The notes under the pieces were generated by a model. It was not told the origin of the DNA and made no database searches. It was given only the letters and a program-made list of their open reading frames with translations. From positions 124,001 through 188,000 of the forward strand of contig JAIEPH010000031.1 of NCBI GenBank assembly GCA_019749805.1: a DNA stretch of 64,000 nt, given 5' to 3'. Shown piece after piece: positions 41,678 to 50,086 of this stretch (position 1 is the first letter of the stretch; every line of letters starts with the position of its first letter). The position numbers and the translations under genes are program-made. Source of the DNA: Mycobacteriaceae bacterium (GTDB lineage: Bacteria; Actinomycetota; Actinomycetes; Mycobacteriales; Mycobacteriaceae).

Positions 41678-42393
41678 GTCGACGCTCCTAGCTTGTCTGT
41701 GGTGGCGGCTTCGGCTCGGGCTGTGTGCCGAAGTGTGTTGGTTTCGGTGAGCGGGACGTGCGTCGTGCACGCGCAGTCGCCGTTGACGATCGTGGCGAGC
41801 CGCTGGACGTGCGTACCCAGGATCTCGGCGAACGCCTCTCGCTCGGTTTCGCACAGTTCCGGGAATTCCTCGGCGACGTGCGACACCGGACAGTGGTGCT
41901 GGCAGAGCTCGATCCCGTGCAGCGGAGCGCTCACCACTGTGGCGGTGGCAGCGTACCCGGCCTTGGTCAGTGCTCCCGCTACACGCTCGACGACTGATTC
42001 AACGTCATCGGGTCCCTCGGTTACTCCCGACAGGATGGTGTCGATGCGGCGGCGGGCGAAGGTGCGCACAGCGTCGTCGCCACCGATCTCGCGTAGCTGG
42101 CGCATGGCTGCGGCCGCGAGGTCGTCATAGGCGTGACCCATCTTGGCGCGTCCGGCCGCGGTCAACCGGTAGCGCTTGGCGGGACGTCCTCGCCCGCTGT
42201 GTTGCCAGGCCGCCGCTGCGCTGGACTGCGCATCTCCGGCGTCCATCAGCGCGTCGAGATGTCTGCGCACGCCCGCGGCCGAGATTCCGAGCTGTTCGCC
42301 TATCTCACCTGCGGTGACGGGTCCGGATTCCAACAGATGCCGGACGATGGCGCCACGGGTGTGGCGATCAGTTCCGTCCGGGCCGAATTTCAC
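41674..42393 (-). CDS. sufR: SufR, Fe-S sensing repressor of the SUF operon
   Basis: A DeoR/ArsR-like winged-helix regulator, 239 residues with the start chosen here. The HTH is at about residues 12-50 ([41 protein letters not shown]). Cysteines in [17 protein letters not shown] and GDCACTTH supply ligands for a [4Fe-4S] cluster whose presence controls DNA binding. The start is GTG 42393: CACAAT lies six bases before it, giving a leaderless mRNA. GTG 42438 would add 15 residues but lacks a spaced ribosome site. The operator-like dyad covers this start. Confidence 0.9.
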   Translation of the reverse strand: MKFGPDGTDRHTRGAIVRHLLESGPVTAGEIGEQLGISAAGVRRHLDALMDAGDAQSSAAAAWQHSGRGRPAKRYRLTAAGRAKMGHAYDDLAAAAMRQLREIGGDDAVRTFARRRIDTILSGVTEGPDDVESVVERVAGALTKAGYAATATVVSAPLHGIELCQHHCPVSHVAEEFPELCETEREAFAEILGTHVQRLATIVNGDCACTTHVPLTETNTLRHTARAEAATTDKLGAST

Positions 42394-42406
42394 AACACCA
42401 TTGTGA
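42390..42406. promoter_or_regulatory. SufR-type operator over the sufR promoter and start
   Basis: TCACA-N7-TGTGA is a perfect five-base inverted repeat. It contains the minus-strand -10 hexamer CACAAT (42400-42405) and the sufR GTG. It resembles the ACACT-N5-TGTGA site reported for mycobacterial SufR. Binding would block its own promoter. Confidence 0.6.
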
Positions 42407-42457
42407 CGGAATTCGGAAACCCGGTCTAGCAAGGTCACCCTTACGTGAGCGCCGTCA

Positions 42458-42463
42458 TACGAT
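42458..42463 (+). promoter_or_regulatory. leaderless promoter -10 for the gene at 42470
   Basis: TACGAT is followed by six bases and then the GTG start codon, with no ribosome site. The spacing places the transcription start at or next to the first codon base. Confidence 0.6.
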
Positions 42464-42469
42464 CGCCGG

Positions 42470-43477
42470 GTGAGCGAAACCAACCGCCGACTCGTCCTGG
42501 CCACCCGTCCCTCCGGACTTGTCGATGAAACCACCGTGCGTATGGAGCCGGAACCAGCACCCGCGCCCGCCGACGGCGAGGCCCTGGTGAAGGTCCGGTA
42601 TCTGTCCATCGACCCCACGATCCGCACGTGGATGGACGACGTGCCCAGCTATCTGCCGCCGATCCAGATCGGCGAGGTCATCCGCAGCGGCGGCGTCGGT
42701 GAGGTCATCGAGAGCCGAACCGACGCGTATGAGCCCGGCCAACTGCTGTTCGGCATGACCGGGTGGCAGGACTACGTGATCGCGGATGCGGGCGAGAAGG
42801 CGATGACCGTGCTGCCGGACGGCGTGCCACCCGGCATCGCCATCGGCATCCTCGGCGTCACCGGGATGACCGCCTACTTCGGCATCACCGACGTCGGGCA
42901 GATCAAAGAGGGCGACGTCGTGGTGGTCTCCGGTGCCGCGGGCGCCACCGGCTCGGCGGCTGGACAGATCGCGAAGATCAAGGGGGCGAAGAAGGTCGTC
43001 GGGATCGCGGGCGGGCCCGAGAAGTGCGCACACATCGTCGACGAACTCGGCTTCGACGAGGCGATCGACTACAAGTCCGAGAACGTCGCCGCACGTCTTC
43101 ACGATGCCTGCCCCGATGGCATCGACCTGTACTTCGACAACGTCGGCGGGTCGATCCTCAACGACTGTCTCGCGAATCTGGCACTGCGCGGCCGCGTCGT
43201 GCTGTGCGGCGCGATCTCCACCTACAACGACGACGGTCCGCCGGTGGGTCCGAGCAACTACCTGACCCTGCTCGTGCGCCGTGGACGCATGGAAGGCTTC
43301 ATCATCCTCGACTACCTGGACCGCTTCCCCGCGGCGCAGTTGGAGATGGCGGGCTGGATCGCCGAAGGCAAGATCAAGTCCTCCGAGCACGTCGTCGAGG
43401 GACTCGAGAAGGCGCCCGACGCACTGAACCTGTTGTTCAACGGTGGAAACACCGGCAAGGTGATCGTCGCGCTCTAA
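42470..43477 (+). CDS. zinc-free MDR-family NADP-dependent oxidoreductase (PTGR/CurA-like)
   Basis: A 335-residue medium-chain reductase without the structural or catalytic zinc cysteines. The cofactor motif is SGAAGATGSAAGQIAKIKG. The N-terminus RLVLATRPSGLVDETTVRMEP and YLSIDPTIRTWM match the leukotriene B4 dehydrogenase / prostaglandin reductase / CurA group, which reduces double bonds of enones. The length is as expected. It is divergent from sufR and 16 bases upstream of mptB. The physiological substrate is unknown. Confidence 0.88.
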   Translation: MSETNRRLVLATRPSGLVDETTVRMEPEPAPAPADGEALVKVRYLSIDPTIRTWMDDVPSYLPPIQIGEVIRSGGVGEVIESRTDAYEPGQLLFGMTGWQDYVIADAGEKAMTVLPDGVPPGIAIGILGVTGMTAYFGITDVGQIKEGDVVVVSGAAGATGSAAGQIAKIKGAKKVVGIAGGPEKCAHIVDELGFDEAIDYKSENVAARLHDACPDGIDLYFDNVGGSILNDCLANLALRGRVVLCGAISTYNDDGPPVGPSNYLTLLVRRGRMEGFIILDYLDRFPAAQLEMAGWIAEGKIKSSEHVVEGLEKAPDALNLLFNGGNTGKVIVAL

Positions 43478-43481
43478 CGAT

Positions 43482-43487
43482 TACGCT
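43482..43487 (+). promoter_or_regulatory. leaderless promoter -10 for mptB
   Basis: TACGCT ends six bases before the mptB ATG at 43494. No Shine-Dalgarno sequence is present, so mptB probably has a leaderless transcript beginning in the gap after the oxidoreductase gene. Confidence 0.6.
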
Positions 43488-43493
43488 GCACTG

Positions 43494-45206
43494 ATGGCCG
43501 CCCGCCCCGGCTCCCTCAGCTCGTCGATTGCCAGATGGCACGCCGACGAGCGCGCCGTGGGCTCACCACTCAACGACACCGAAGTCATCGCGATGCGCAG
43601 GACGCGCCTGTTCGGCGCGACCGGCACGGTACTGATGGCGATCGGCGCGCTGGGTGTCGGCGCCCGGCCGGTGGTGCAGGATCCGACGTTCGGCGTTCGC
43701 CTGCTCAACCTGCCGTCGCGGATTCAAACGGTCTCGCTGACCATGACGACCACCGGCGCGGTGATGATGGCGCTCGCGTGGTTGATGCTCGGACGCTTCG
43801 CGCTGGGCAATCGCCGCATGTCCCGCAGCCAACTGGACCGCACGCTGCTGCTGTGGGTGCTGCCCCTGCTCATCGCGCCGCCGATGTACAGCCGAGACGT
43901 CTACTCGTATCTGGCGCAGAGCGAGATCGCGATCAAGGGGCTCGACCCGTATCGCGTCGGCCCCGCGCCCGGGCTCGGGTTGGACCATGTCTTCACGCTG
44001 TCTGTGCCGAACATGTGGCGTGAGACGCCGGCGCCGTACGGACCGCTGTTCTTGTGGATCGGTCAGGGAATATCGGCCATCACCGGCGAGAACATCGTGG
44101 CCGCGGTGCTGTGCCATCGCCTGGTGGTGCTGCTGGGTGTCGGCCTGATCGTCTGGGCCACACCGCGTTTGGCGCGACGGTGTGGTGTGGCCGAGGTGAG
44201 CGCGCTGTGGCTCGGCGCGGCCAACCCGCTGCTGATCATGCATCTGGTCGCCGGCATTCACAATGAGGCGTTGATGCTGGGCCTGATGCTGGCTGGCACC
44301 GAGTTCGCGCTGCGCGGCATCGATGCCGCCCGGCCATTGATCCCGAAACCACTGGCGTGGCCGCAGGGACCGGAGGCCTGGGCGCGGTGGCGACCGTCGC
44401 TGATGCTGCTCATCGGCGTGGTGCTGATCACGATGTCTTCCCAGGTCAAGCTGCCATCGCTGCTCGCACTCGGCTTCGTGGCGATGGCCCTTGCGTGCCG
44501 TTGGGGTGGCACCTTCAAGGCGTTCATCCTCGCCGGCGGATCGCTGACCGCGGTGTCGGTGGCGGTGATGGCGCTGATCGGCTGGGCCAGCGGCCTCGGG
44601 TTCGGCTGGCTCTTCACGCTGGGCACCGCCAACGTCGTGCGTAGCTGGATGTCCCTGCCGACGTTGGCCGCACTGGGCACCGGACAGGTCGGGATTCTGC
44701 TCGGACTCGGCGACCACACCACCGCGATCCTCGGCCTGACCCGAGCCATCGGTGTCAGCATCATCGCGGTGCTGGTGACGTGGCTGCTGCTGGCAGTGCT
44801 CCGGGGGCGGCTGCACCCGGTCGGCGGACTCGGTGTCGCACTCGGTCTGACGGTCCTGCTCTTCCCCGTGGTCCAGCCGTGGTACGTGCTGTGGGCAGTC
44901 ATTCCGCTCGCGGCGTGGGCCACCCGCCCCGCGTTCCGAACGACGACGATCGTGGTCACGTTGGTGGTGGGCATCTTCGGCCCGACGGCCAACGGCGACC
45001 GTTTCACCTTGTTCCAGATTCTGCTGGCCGTCGTGGCGAGCACGGTGATCGCCCTGCTGCTCATGGCGCTGACCTACAACCATCTGCCGTGGCGGCGCAT
45101 CCCCGGCGAGAACACCACCGACGACGGCGTGCAGCCCGCTGCCGGAAAGCCCCCGCTACCGCCGACCCCACCGGTGAAGCCCGACGCCTACGCTGAATCC
45201 CCGTGA
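43494..45206 (+). CDS. mptB: MptB-type alpha-1,6-mannosyltransferase
   Basis: A 570-residue GT-C glycosyltransferase, equivalent to Rv1459c. A polar N-terminus is followed by about thirteen membrane helices. The first extracytoplasmic loop carries the acidic motif (APPMYSRDVYSYLAQSEI) expected for a polyprenyl-phosphomannose-dependent enzyme. MptB starts the alpha-1,6-mannan backbone of lipomannan in corynebacteria; mycobacterial MptB activity is redundant or cryptic. The proline-rich C-terminal tail is cytoplasmic. The stop overlaps the next gene by four bases, linking it to the ABC exporter genes. Confidence 0.92.
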   Translation: MAARPGSLSSSIARWHADERAVGSPLNDTEVIAMRRTRLFGATGTVLMAIGALGVGARPVVQDPTFGVRLLNLPSRIQTVSLTMTTTGAVMMALAWLMLGRFALGNRRMSRSQLDRTLLLWVLPLLIAPPMYSRDVYSYLAQSEIAIKGLDPYRVGPAPGLGLDHVFTLSVPNMWRETPAPYGPLFLWIGQGISAITGENIVAAVLCHRLVVLLGVGLIVWATPRLARRCGVAEVSALWLGAANPLLIMHLVAGIHNEALMLGLMLAGTEFALRGIDAARPLIPKPLAWPQGPEAWARWRPSLMLLIGVVLITMSSQVKLPSLLALGFVAMALACRWGGTFKAFILAGGSLTAVSVAVMALIGWASGLGFGWLFTLGTANVVRSWMSLPTLAALGTGQVGILLGLGDHTTAILGLTRAIGVSIIAVLVTWLLLAVLRGRLHPVGGLGVALGLTVLLFPVVQPWYVLWAVIPLAAWATRPAFRTTTIVVTLVVGIFGPTANGDRFTLFQILLAVVASTVIALLLMALTYNHLPWRRIPGENTTDDGVQPAAGKPPLPPTPPVKPDAYAESP

Positions 45207-46144
45207 CCCACCCAGGATCAGGGGCATCCTCGGTCCCCGTGCGCCTGCGCGGGGTCAGCAAGCGGTATGGGTCGACGACGGCGGTGGCGGGTCTCGACCT
45301 CGACGTCGAGACCGCCGAGGTGCTCGCGCTGCTCGGCCCCAACGGTGCGGGCAAGACCACGACGGTCGAGATGTGCGAGGGATTCATCAAGCCCGATTCG
45401 GGCACGATCGAGATCCTCGGACTGGATCCGTTCGGCGATAACGCCGCGGTCCGCGAACGGATCGGCGTGATGCTGCAGGGCGGCGGCGCGTACCCCGCGG
45501 CGCGGGCGGGCGAAATGCTGGACCTCGTCGCCTCCTACGCCTCGAACCCGCTGGACCCGAAGTGGTTGATGGACACGCTGGGCCTGACCGAGTCAGCGCG
45601 CACCACCTACCGCAGGCTCTCGGGTGGCCAGCAGCAGCGGTTGGCGCTCGCGTGCGCCGTGGTGGGCAGGCCCGAGCTGGTGTTCCTCGACGAGCCGACC
45701 GCGGGTATGGATGCGCACGCCCGAATTGTGGTGTGGGAGTTGATAGATGGACTGCGCCGCGACGGTGTGACCGTGGTGCTGACCACCCATCAGCTGACCG
45801 AAGCCGAGGAACTGGCCGACCGCATCGTCATCATCGATCACGGCGTCGCGGTGGCCAGCGGAACGCCCGCGGAGCTGATGCGCAGCGGTGCCGAGAACCA
45901 ATTGCGATTCCGTGCACCACGAATGCTCGACTTGTCACTGTTGATGTCGGCGCTTCCCGAGACGTACAAGGCGACCGAGACGGCCCCCGGTGAATACCTT
46001 GTCGAGGGCGGCATCGACCCACAGGTGCTGGCCACCGTGACCGCGTGGTGTGCACGGGTCAACGTGCTGGCCACCGACATGCGGGTGGAGCAGCGCAGCC
46101 TCGAGGACGTGTTCCTCGACTTGACCGGGCGGGAGTTGCGATGA
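45203..46144 (+). CDS. ABC-2 exporter ATP-binding protein (Rv1458c-like)
   Basis: A 313-residue ABC ATPase with Walker A GPNGAGKT (45-52), signature LSGGQQQRLALA and Walker B LVFLDEPTAGMD, and a C-terminal extension of about 90 residues typical of drug- and lipid-exporting ABC-2 systems. The GTG at 45203 overlaps the mptB stop by four bases, and the stop overlaps the permease start. The exported substrate is unknown; a link with mannan-containing envelope lipids is suggested only by gene order. Confidence 0.9.
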   Translation: MTHPGSGASSVPVRLRGVSKRYGSTTAVAGLDLDVETAEVLALLGPNGAGKTTTVEMCEGFIKPDSGTIEILGLDPFGDNAAVRERIGVMLQGGGAYPAARAGEMLDLVASYASNPLDPKWLMDTLGLTESARTTYRRLSGGQQQRLALACAVVGRPELVFLDEPTAGMDAHARIVVWELIDGLRRDGVTVVLTTHQLTEAEELADRIVIIDHGVAVASGTPAELMRSGAENQLRFRAPRMLDLSLLMSALPETYKATETAPGEYLVEGGIDPQVLATVTAWCARVNVLATDMRVEQRSLEDVFLDLTGRELR

Positions 46145-46914
46145 CGAATCGCTTTGCGCCTGGCACTTTCACACCGGATCCGCATTCGGCCACGGTGCAG
46201 AAGATGTTGGCCGCGCAGTTCCGCCTCGAGCTGAAGCTTCTGCTGCGCAACGGTGAACAGCTGCTGTTGACCATGTTCATCCCGATCACCTTGCTGGTGG
46301 GCCTGACGTTGCTGCCGTTCGGATCGTTCGGCGACAACCGCGCGTCGACGTTCGTTCCCGCGATCATGGCGCTTGCGGTGATCTCGACGGCCTTCACCGG
46401 TCAGGCCATCGCCGTGGCATTCGACCGCCGCTATGGCGCGTTGAAACGCCTTGGCGCCACCGCGCTGCCGGTCTGGGGCATCATCGCGGGCAAATCCCTC
46501 GCGGTGGTCGCCGTGGTGTTCCTTCAGGCAATTGTGCTGGGCACCATAGGCTTCGCGCTCGGCTGGCGTCCTCCGATCGCCGGTCTGGCATTGGGTGCGG
46601 TGATCATCGCCCTCGGCACGGCGGGTTTCGCCGCGCTCGGCCTGCTGCTGGGCGGGACGCTGCGCGCCGAGATCGTGTTGGCGGTGGCGAACCTGCTGTG
46701 GTTCGTGTTCGCGGGCCTTAGTGCGCTGACGGTTGAGAGCGACATGGCGCCCACCGCGCTGGCGTGGATCGCGCGGCTCACGCCGTCCGGAGCGCTGACC
46801 GAGGCGCTGTCGCAGGCGATGACGCCGTCAGTTGACTGGTTCGGCCTGGCGGTACTCGCGGTGTGGGGTGCCGTTGCGGCCCTGTGCGCCCTGCGCTGGT
46901 TCCGCTTCACCTGA
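46141..46914 (+). CDS. ABC-2 type permease (Rv1457c-like)
   Basis: A 257-residue ABC-2 permease with six membrane helices: about residues 38-55, 65-85, 108-130, 135-160, 165-185 and 228-247. The start ATG 46141 overlaps the ATPase stop (ATGA). The pairing with the ATPase forms a complete half-transporter. Its last 87 bases overlap the opposite-strand DAPG-hydrolase-like gene. Confidence 0.9.
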   Translation: MTNRFAPGTFTPDPHSATVQKMLAAQFRLELKLLLRNGEQLLLTMFIPITLLVGLTLLPFGSFGDNRASTFVPAIMALAVISTAFTGQAIAVAFDRRYGALKRLGATALPVWGIIAGKSLAVVAVVFLQAIVLGTIGFALGWRPPIAGLALGAVIIALGTAGFAALGLLLGGTLRAEIVLAVANLLWFVFAGLSALTVESDMAPTALAWIARLTPSGALTEALSQAMTPSVDWFGLAVLAVWGAVAALCALRWFRFT

Positions 46915-47514
46915 CGTCTCCAGTCGCGGCAGCAGGTATTCCAGCTGCCCGACTTCCTCGATGTTGTGCCTGACCCAGGCGTGCACCTTGTCTTCGGGAA
47001 AGTGCCGGCGCACGACGTGATTGACCGGGGCCAGTAGCGCAGACCGCACCCCGAGGTCCATCACCGTGACGTAGTGCGCGCCGTCGCTGCCCGCCGACCA
47101 TGTGTGCTCGAGTTGAAAGACCGGGATTCCGGCAATCCGCTTGACCAGCCGGATACCGGTCCTGTCGAGTTTCTCGACGCGGGCAATCTCGTCGATCTGG
47201 TATTCGGGCCTGCCGCCGAACGCCTCGACCATGCGGAACCGCGCGCCTTCGGCCGCACCCCCGCCGGGCGCCTGCTGCGCCAGTTCCCAGTTGATGTGGT
47301 CGAGCGGATGCCATGCGAGGTAGCGGTCGATGACCACGCCGCCGTAGGAGATCGTGCCGTCGAGATGGGTGAACCAGTCCAGCAACATCGCCGGGGTGAC
47401 TCCGGTCAGCGGCTGATGATCGATCGTGATGCGGCGCCGGCCATGCGGATGGTCGCTGTATTGCACCGTCGCGGTCTCGACGGGTCGCAACGGATAGAGC
47501 ACCGGACGAGCCAT
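46828..47514 (-). CDS. DAPG-hydrolase-like (PhlG family) metalloenzyme
   Basis: A 228-residue protein resembling the PhlG C-C bond hydrolase family, which removes acyl groups from phloroglucinol-type compounds. Likely zinc ligands are His69 or His73 in WHPLDHINWE, Glu97 in RMVEAFGG, and His183 plus Glu187 in HNIEEVGQ; PhlG uses a His, Glu, His, Glu set with the last pair four residues apart. ATG 47514 has GGAGG upstream. The last 87 bases run tail-to-tail into the ABC permease gene, giving an unusual basic C-terminal tail. It is divergent from a TetR gene with shared operators. Confidence 0.78.
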   Translation of the reverse strand: MARPVLYPLRPVETATVQYSDHPHGRRRITIDHQPLTGVTPAMLLDWFTHLDGTISYGGVVIDRYLAWHPLDHINWELAQQAPGGGAAEGARFRMVEAFGGRPEYQIDEIARVEKLDRTGIRLVKRIAGIPVFQLEHTWSAGSDGAHYVTVMDLGVRSALLAPVNHVVRRHFPEDKVHAWVRHNIEEVGQLEYLLPRLETSGEAEPAQGAQGRNGTPHREYRQAEPVN

Positions 47515-47525
47515 GATATTCCTCC

Positions 47526-47591
47526 AAGATACGGTCGCGTTTCTTATGCCGTCAGGTTAGGCTAATGCTGTAAGATACGCAAGCGTTTCTT
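47526..47591. promoter_or_regulatory. two identical-type TetR operators in the divergent promoter region
   Basis: AAGATACGnnnGCGTTTCTT occurs twice, at 47526-47545 (n = GTC) and 47572-47591 (n = CAA), with starts 46 bases apart. Each is a near-perfect inverted repeat (AAGA-ACGC to GCGT-TCTT with one central mismatch per arm). The right copy overlaps a -10 TAAGAT (47571-47576) for the TetR gene; the left one lies just before the DAPG-hydrolase-like gene's ribosome site. Confidence 0.8.
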
Positions 47592-47602
47592 TAGGGGGTG
47601 TG

Positions 47603-48175
47603 ATGCGGCGACGTCGCGGCGACGAGCTGGACACTGCCATCCGGGGTGCGGTCCTGGCGCTGCTCGCGGAACACGGGCCCATGGGGGTCACCATGGAGGC
47701 GGTCGCCGCCGCTGCGCAGACCAGCAAGCCGGTGCTGTACCGGCGGTGGCCGGACCGCGGCGCGTTGTTGCGCGACACCTTGCTGCGCATTGCGACCACG
47801 GCAATCCCCCATGAGGACACCGGGAGCTACCGCAGCGACATGCTCGCGATCCTGCGTGGCTGGGCGGCGTTGTTCACCGGGCCGGAGTCCACCGCGCTGC
47901 GCGCCGCAGTCGCCGCGGCGGCCCACGATCCAGAGCTGACGGCGGCCTTTCAGCAGGACGTCATCGGTTGGCGCAAGACGGAGATGGCCGCCCTGCTGGC
48001 CCGCGGCATAGAACGCGGCGACGTACGGCCCGACGTCCCCGTCGAGATCGCCCGCGAGCTCGGGCAGAGCGTGCTGTGGCATCGCCTGTTGGTCACCGGC
48101 GACCCGATCGACGACGACCTCGTCGTGCAGCTGGTCGACGAGGTCCTGGTGCCGTTCGTCGCGCCTCGCGAATGA
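47603..48175 (+). CDS. TetR-family transcriptional regulator
   Basis: A 190-residue TetR protein. The HTH lies at about residues 10-50 (GAVLALLAEHGPMGVTMEAVAAAAQTSKPVLYRRWPDRGALL), with an Arg-Trp in the recognition region as in the AcrR/TetR subfamily with C-terminal TetR_C_16-like domain. ATG 47603 has AGGGGG upstream; GTG 47600 is the alternative. Adjacent twin operators imply autorepression and control of the divergent DAPG-hydrolase-like gene. The effector is likely a phenolic or polyketide-like compound, by analogy only. Confidence 0.9.
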   Translation: MRRRRGDELDTAIRGAVLALLAEHGPMGVTMEAVAAAAQTSKPVLYRRWPDRGALLRDTLLRIATTAIPHEDTGSYRSDMLAILRGWAALFTGPESTALRAAVAAAAHDPELTAAFQQDVIGWRKTEMAALLARGIERGDVRPDVPVEIARELGQSVLWHRLLVTGDPIDDDLVVQLVDEVLVPFVAPRE

Positions 48176-48183
48176 GCAGCCCT

Positions 48184-48215
48184 ACTACAGCGTGTAGTTA
48201 ATACTGCTCTACCAT
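48184..48215 (+). promoter_or_regulatory. ctaA promoter with ACTACA/TGTAGT dyad, leaderless
   Basis: ACTACA-GCG-TGTAGT (48184-48198) is a perfect six-base inverted repeat. It is followed by the -10 hexamer TACCAT (48210-48215), seven bases before the ctaA GTG. The dyad covers the -35 position. TACTACA/TGTAGTA halves are characteristic of BlaI/MecI-type repressor sites; the ctaB upstream region has one such half-site (52041-52047). Confidence 0.55.
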
Positions 48216-48222
48216 CGAGGCC

Positions 48223-49233
48223 GTGCCCGTCGGACGAATCTTCATGCGACTGGTCGACCTTCTGCCGTTGCCGAGCCTGCGGGTCCAGCGCGCCATCGCC
48301 GCTGCCGTCGTCCTGACGCAGGGCGGTATCGCGGTAACCGGCGCGATCGTCCGCGTCACCGCGTCAGGTCTCGGTTGCCCGACCTGGCCGCAGTGTTTCC
48401 CCGGTAGCTTCACCCCGATTCCCCACCCTGAAGTCGCGGGAATCCACCAGGCCGTCGAGTTCGGCAACCGGATGATCACGTTCCTGGTGGTGCTCACCGC
48501 CGCGCTGGCGGTGCTGGCCGTCACGCGTGCGCGCAGGCGCCGCGAGGTCCTGATCTACGCATGGCTGATGCCGGCGTCGACCGTGGTTCAGGCCGTGATC
48601 GGCGGGATCACGGTGCTCACCGGCCTGCTGTGGTGGACGGTCGCCATCCACCTGCTCGCGTCGATGACGATGGTGTGGGTGTCGGTGCTGCTCTACGTGA
48701 AGATCGGCGAACCCGATATCGGCGTCGTGCGGCACCGGGTTCCGAAACCGTTGCGCCAGTTGACCATTCTCAGTGCGATAGCGCTGGGCGCCGTGCTCGT
48801 GACCGGAACACTGGTCACCGGCGCGGGTCCGCACGCCGGCGACAAGAGCATCACCCAGCCGGTGCCGCGGCTGCAGGTCGAGATCACGACGCTCGTGCAC
48901 ATGCACTCCTCGCTGCTCGTGGCGTACCTGTCGCTGCTCATAGCGCTGGGCTTCGGACTGCTCGCGGTGCGCGCGCCGCGGCCGGTCATGCTGCGGCTCG
49001 GCGTGCTCGTCGGACTCGTGTTCACCCAGGCGGTGGTGGGCACCGTGCAGTACTTCAACGACGTCCCCGCGGCGCTGGTGGCCGTCCACGTCGCCCTCGC
49101 AGCCACGTGCACGGCGGCCACCGCCGCGCTATGGGCGTCGATGCGAGAGCGGGCCCAGCCCGAGGCGCTCGAGGGTGTCCTCGACCCCGACGGCGAAGTC
49201 GCGTTGCCTGCTGCTCCGGGTAGCGGCGTCTAG
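48223..49233 (+). CDS. ctaA: heme A synthase (COX15/CtaA)
   Basis: A 336-residue membrane enzyme that oxidises heme O to heme A for the aa3 cytochrome oxidase. It has about eight membrane helices and conserved histidines in IHQAVEFGNR and LVHMHSSLLV. The GLGCPTWPQCF loop has the paired cysteines of the family. The M. tuberculosis homologue Rv1456c was misannotated as an antibiotic-transport protein. GTG start 48223 (VPVGRIFMRL) with leaderless promoter. Its last 105 bases overlap the opposite-strand ATP-grasp gene. Confidence 0.93.
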   Translation: MPVGRIFMRLVDLLPLPSLRVQRAIAAAVVLTQGGIAVTGAIVRVTASGLGCPTWPQCFPGSFTPIPHPEVAGIHQAVEFGNRMITFLVVLTAALAVLAVTRARRRREVLIYAWLMPASTVVQAVIGGITVLTGLLWWTVAIHLLASMTMVWVSVLLYVKIGEPDIGVVRHRVPKPLRQLTILSAIALGAVLVTGTLVTGAGPHAGDKSITQPVPRLQVEITTLVHMHSSLLVAYLSLLIALGFGLLAVRAPRPVMLRLGVLVGLVFTQAVVGTVQYFNDVPAALVAVHVALAATCTAATAALWASMRERAQPEALEGVLDPDGEVALPAAPGSGV

Positions 49234-50067
49234 CTGCCGCCACCCCAGCGACGGCTCGACGAGTTCGAGTTCCAGCAGTTGGGGATCATCTGGGCCGCCG
49301 ATCACATCGACCCGTGCGTACAACAGCTCGGCCGCGTCGATGGCGAGGTGCGCGGCCGCCGCGGACAGCGCAGCATGCCCGACGTCCCACAGCTCGAAGT
49401 CCGGCTCGGCCGGGGTCAGCGACTCCTCGGCGTACGTGCCCGAGTCGTCGAACTTGGGCCGACTTCCCTGCGCCGGCAGGATCGGCCCCTTGGTGAACGC
49501 ATGCGACTGGCGGCCGCTCAGGAAGACCAGAGCCGTCTCGCCGTTCTCGACGCGCCGGTCGTAGGGCTGCACCAGCGCCGTCCGGCCGTCGTCGTGCAGC
49601 GACGCGACGTGGCGACGGGCCGCTTGACGGTCATGGAACCGTTGTGCACCAGAGGATCCCGCGCCCACGGCAGGTTTGACGACGATTTCGCCCTTGGGGA
49701 GGTTCATCCGCTCGCCCGGGGCGATGAACGTGCTCGGGACGACGGGCACACCGGCCTCGGCGAGGTCGGCCAGATATGCCTTGTCGCTGTTCCACGACAC
49801 CACGGCGGGAGCGTTGACGAGGTTGCGGACTTTGGTCGTCCACTCGAGAAACTCGTCGAGCCGCTCGATGTAGTCCCACGTTGCCCGCAGAATCACCAGG
49901 TCAGCCTTCAGTGTGTCCGGATCGTCCCAGGACAACCAGCGGGCATGCAGTCCTCGCCGGCGCAGCGCCGCAACGAGGTCGTCATCGTCACCGTCGCCCT
50001 CGGGTAACGCCTGGCAACCGGCCAGCACGATGCGCGGATGGAAGACATCGGGGCGGGCCAGCTTCAT
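49129..50067 (-). CDS. ATP-grasp domain protein
   Basis: A 312-residue ATP-grasp enzyme, in the position of Rv1455. The fold is shown by VPVVPSTFIAPGERMNLPKGEIVVKPAVGAGSSGAQRF (nucleotide-binding lysine and glycine loop), DRRVENGETALVFLSG and YARVDVIGGPDDPQLLELELVEPSLGW (metal-binding acidic residues). It resembles cycloserine-type DcsG and RimK-like ligases that join a carboxylate and an amine; substrates unknown. The start ATG 50067 has TATCCT eight bases upstream. Its C-terminus is encoded across the ctaA 3' end, overlapping by 105 bases. Confidence 0.85.
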   Translation of the reverse strand: MKLARPDVFHPRIVLAGCQALPEGDGDDDDLVAALRRRGLHARWLSWDDPDTLKADLVILRATWDYIERLDEFLEWTTKVRNLVNAPAVVSWNSDKAYLADLAEAGVPVVPSTFIAPGERMNLPKGEIVVKPAVGAGSSGAQRFHDRQAARRHVASLHDDGRTALVQPYDRRVENGETALVFLSGRQSHAFTKGPILPAQGSRPKFDDSGTYAEESLTPAEPDFELWDVGHAALSAAAAHLAIDAAELLYARVDVIGGPDDPQLLELELVEPSLGWRQLDAATRSSRQRDFAVGVEDTLERLGLGPLSHRRP

Positions 50068-50086
50068 ACCAAGGCAGGATAGAAGG

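Noticed and set aside
43563..45083. A 506-codon open frame antisense to mptB
   Set aside because: Low-complexity His/Gln/Arg-rich product complementary to membrane-helix codons; shadow of mptB.
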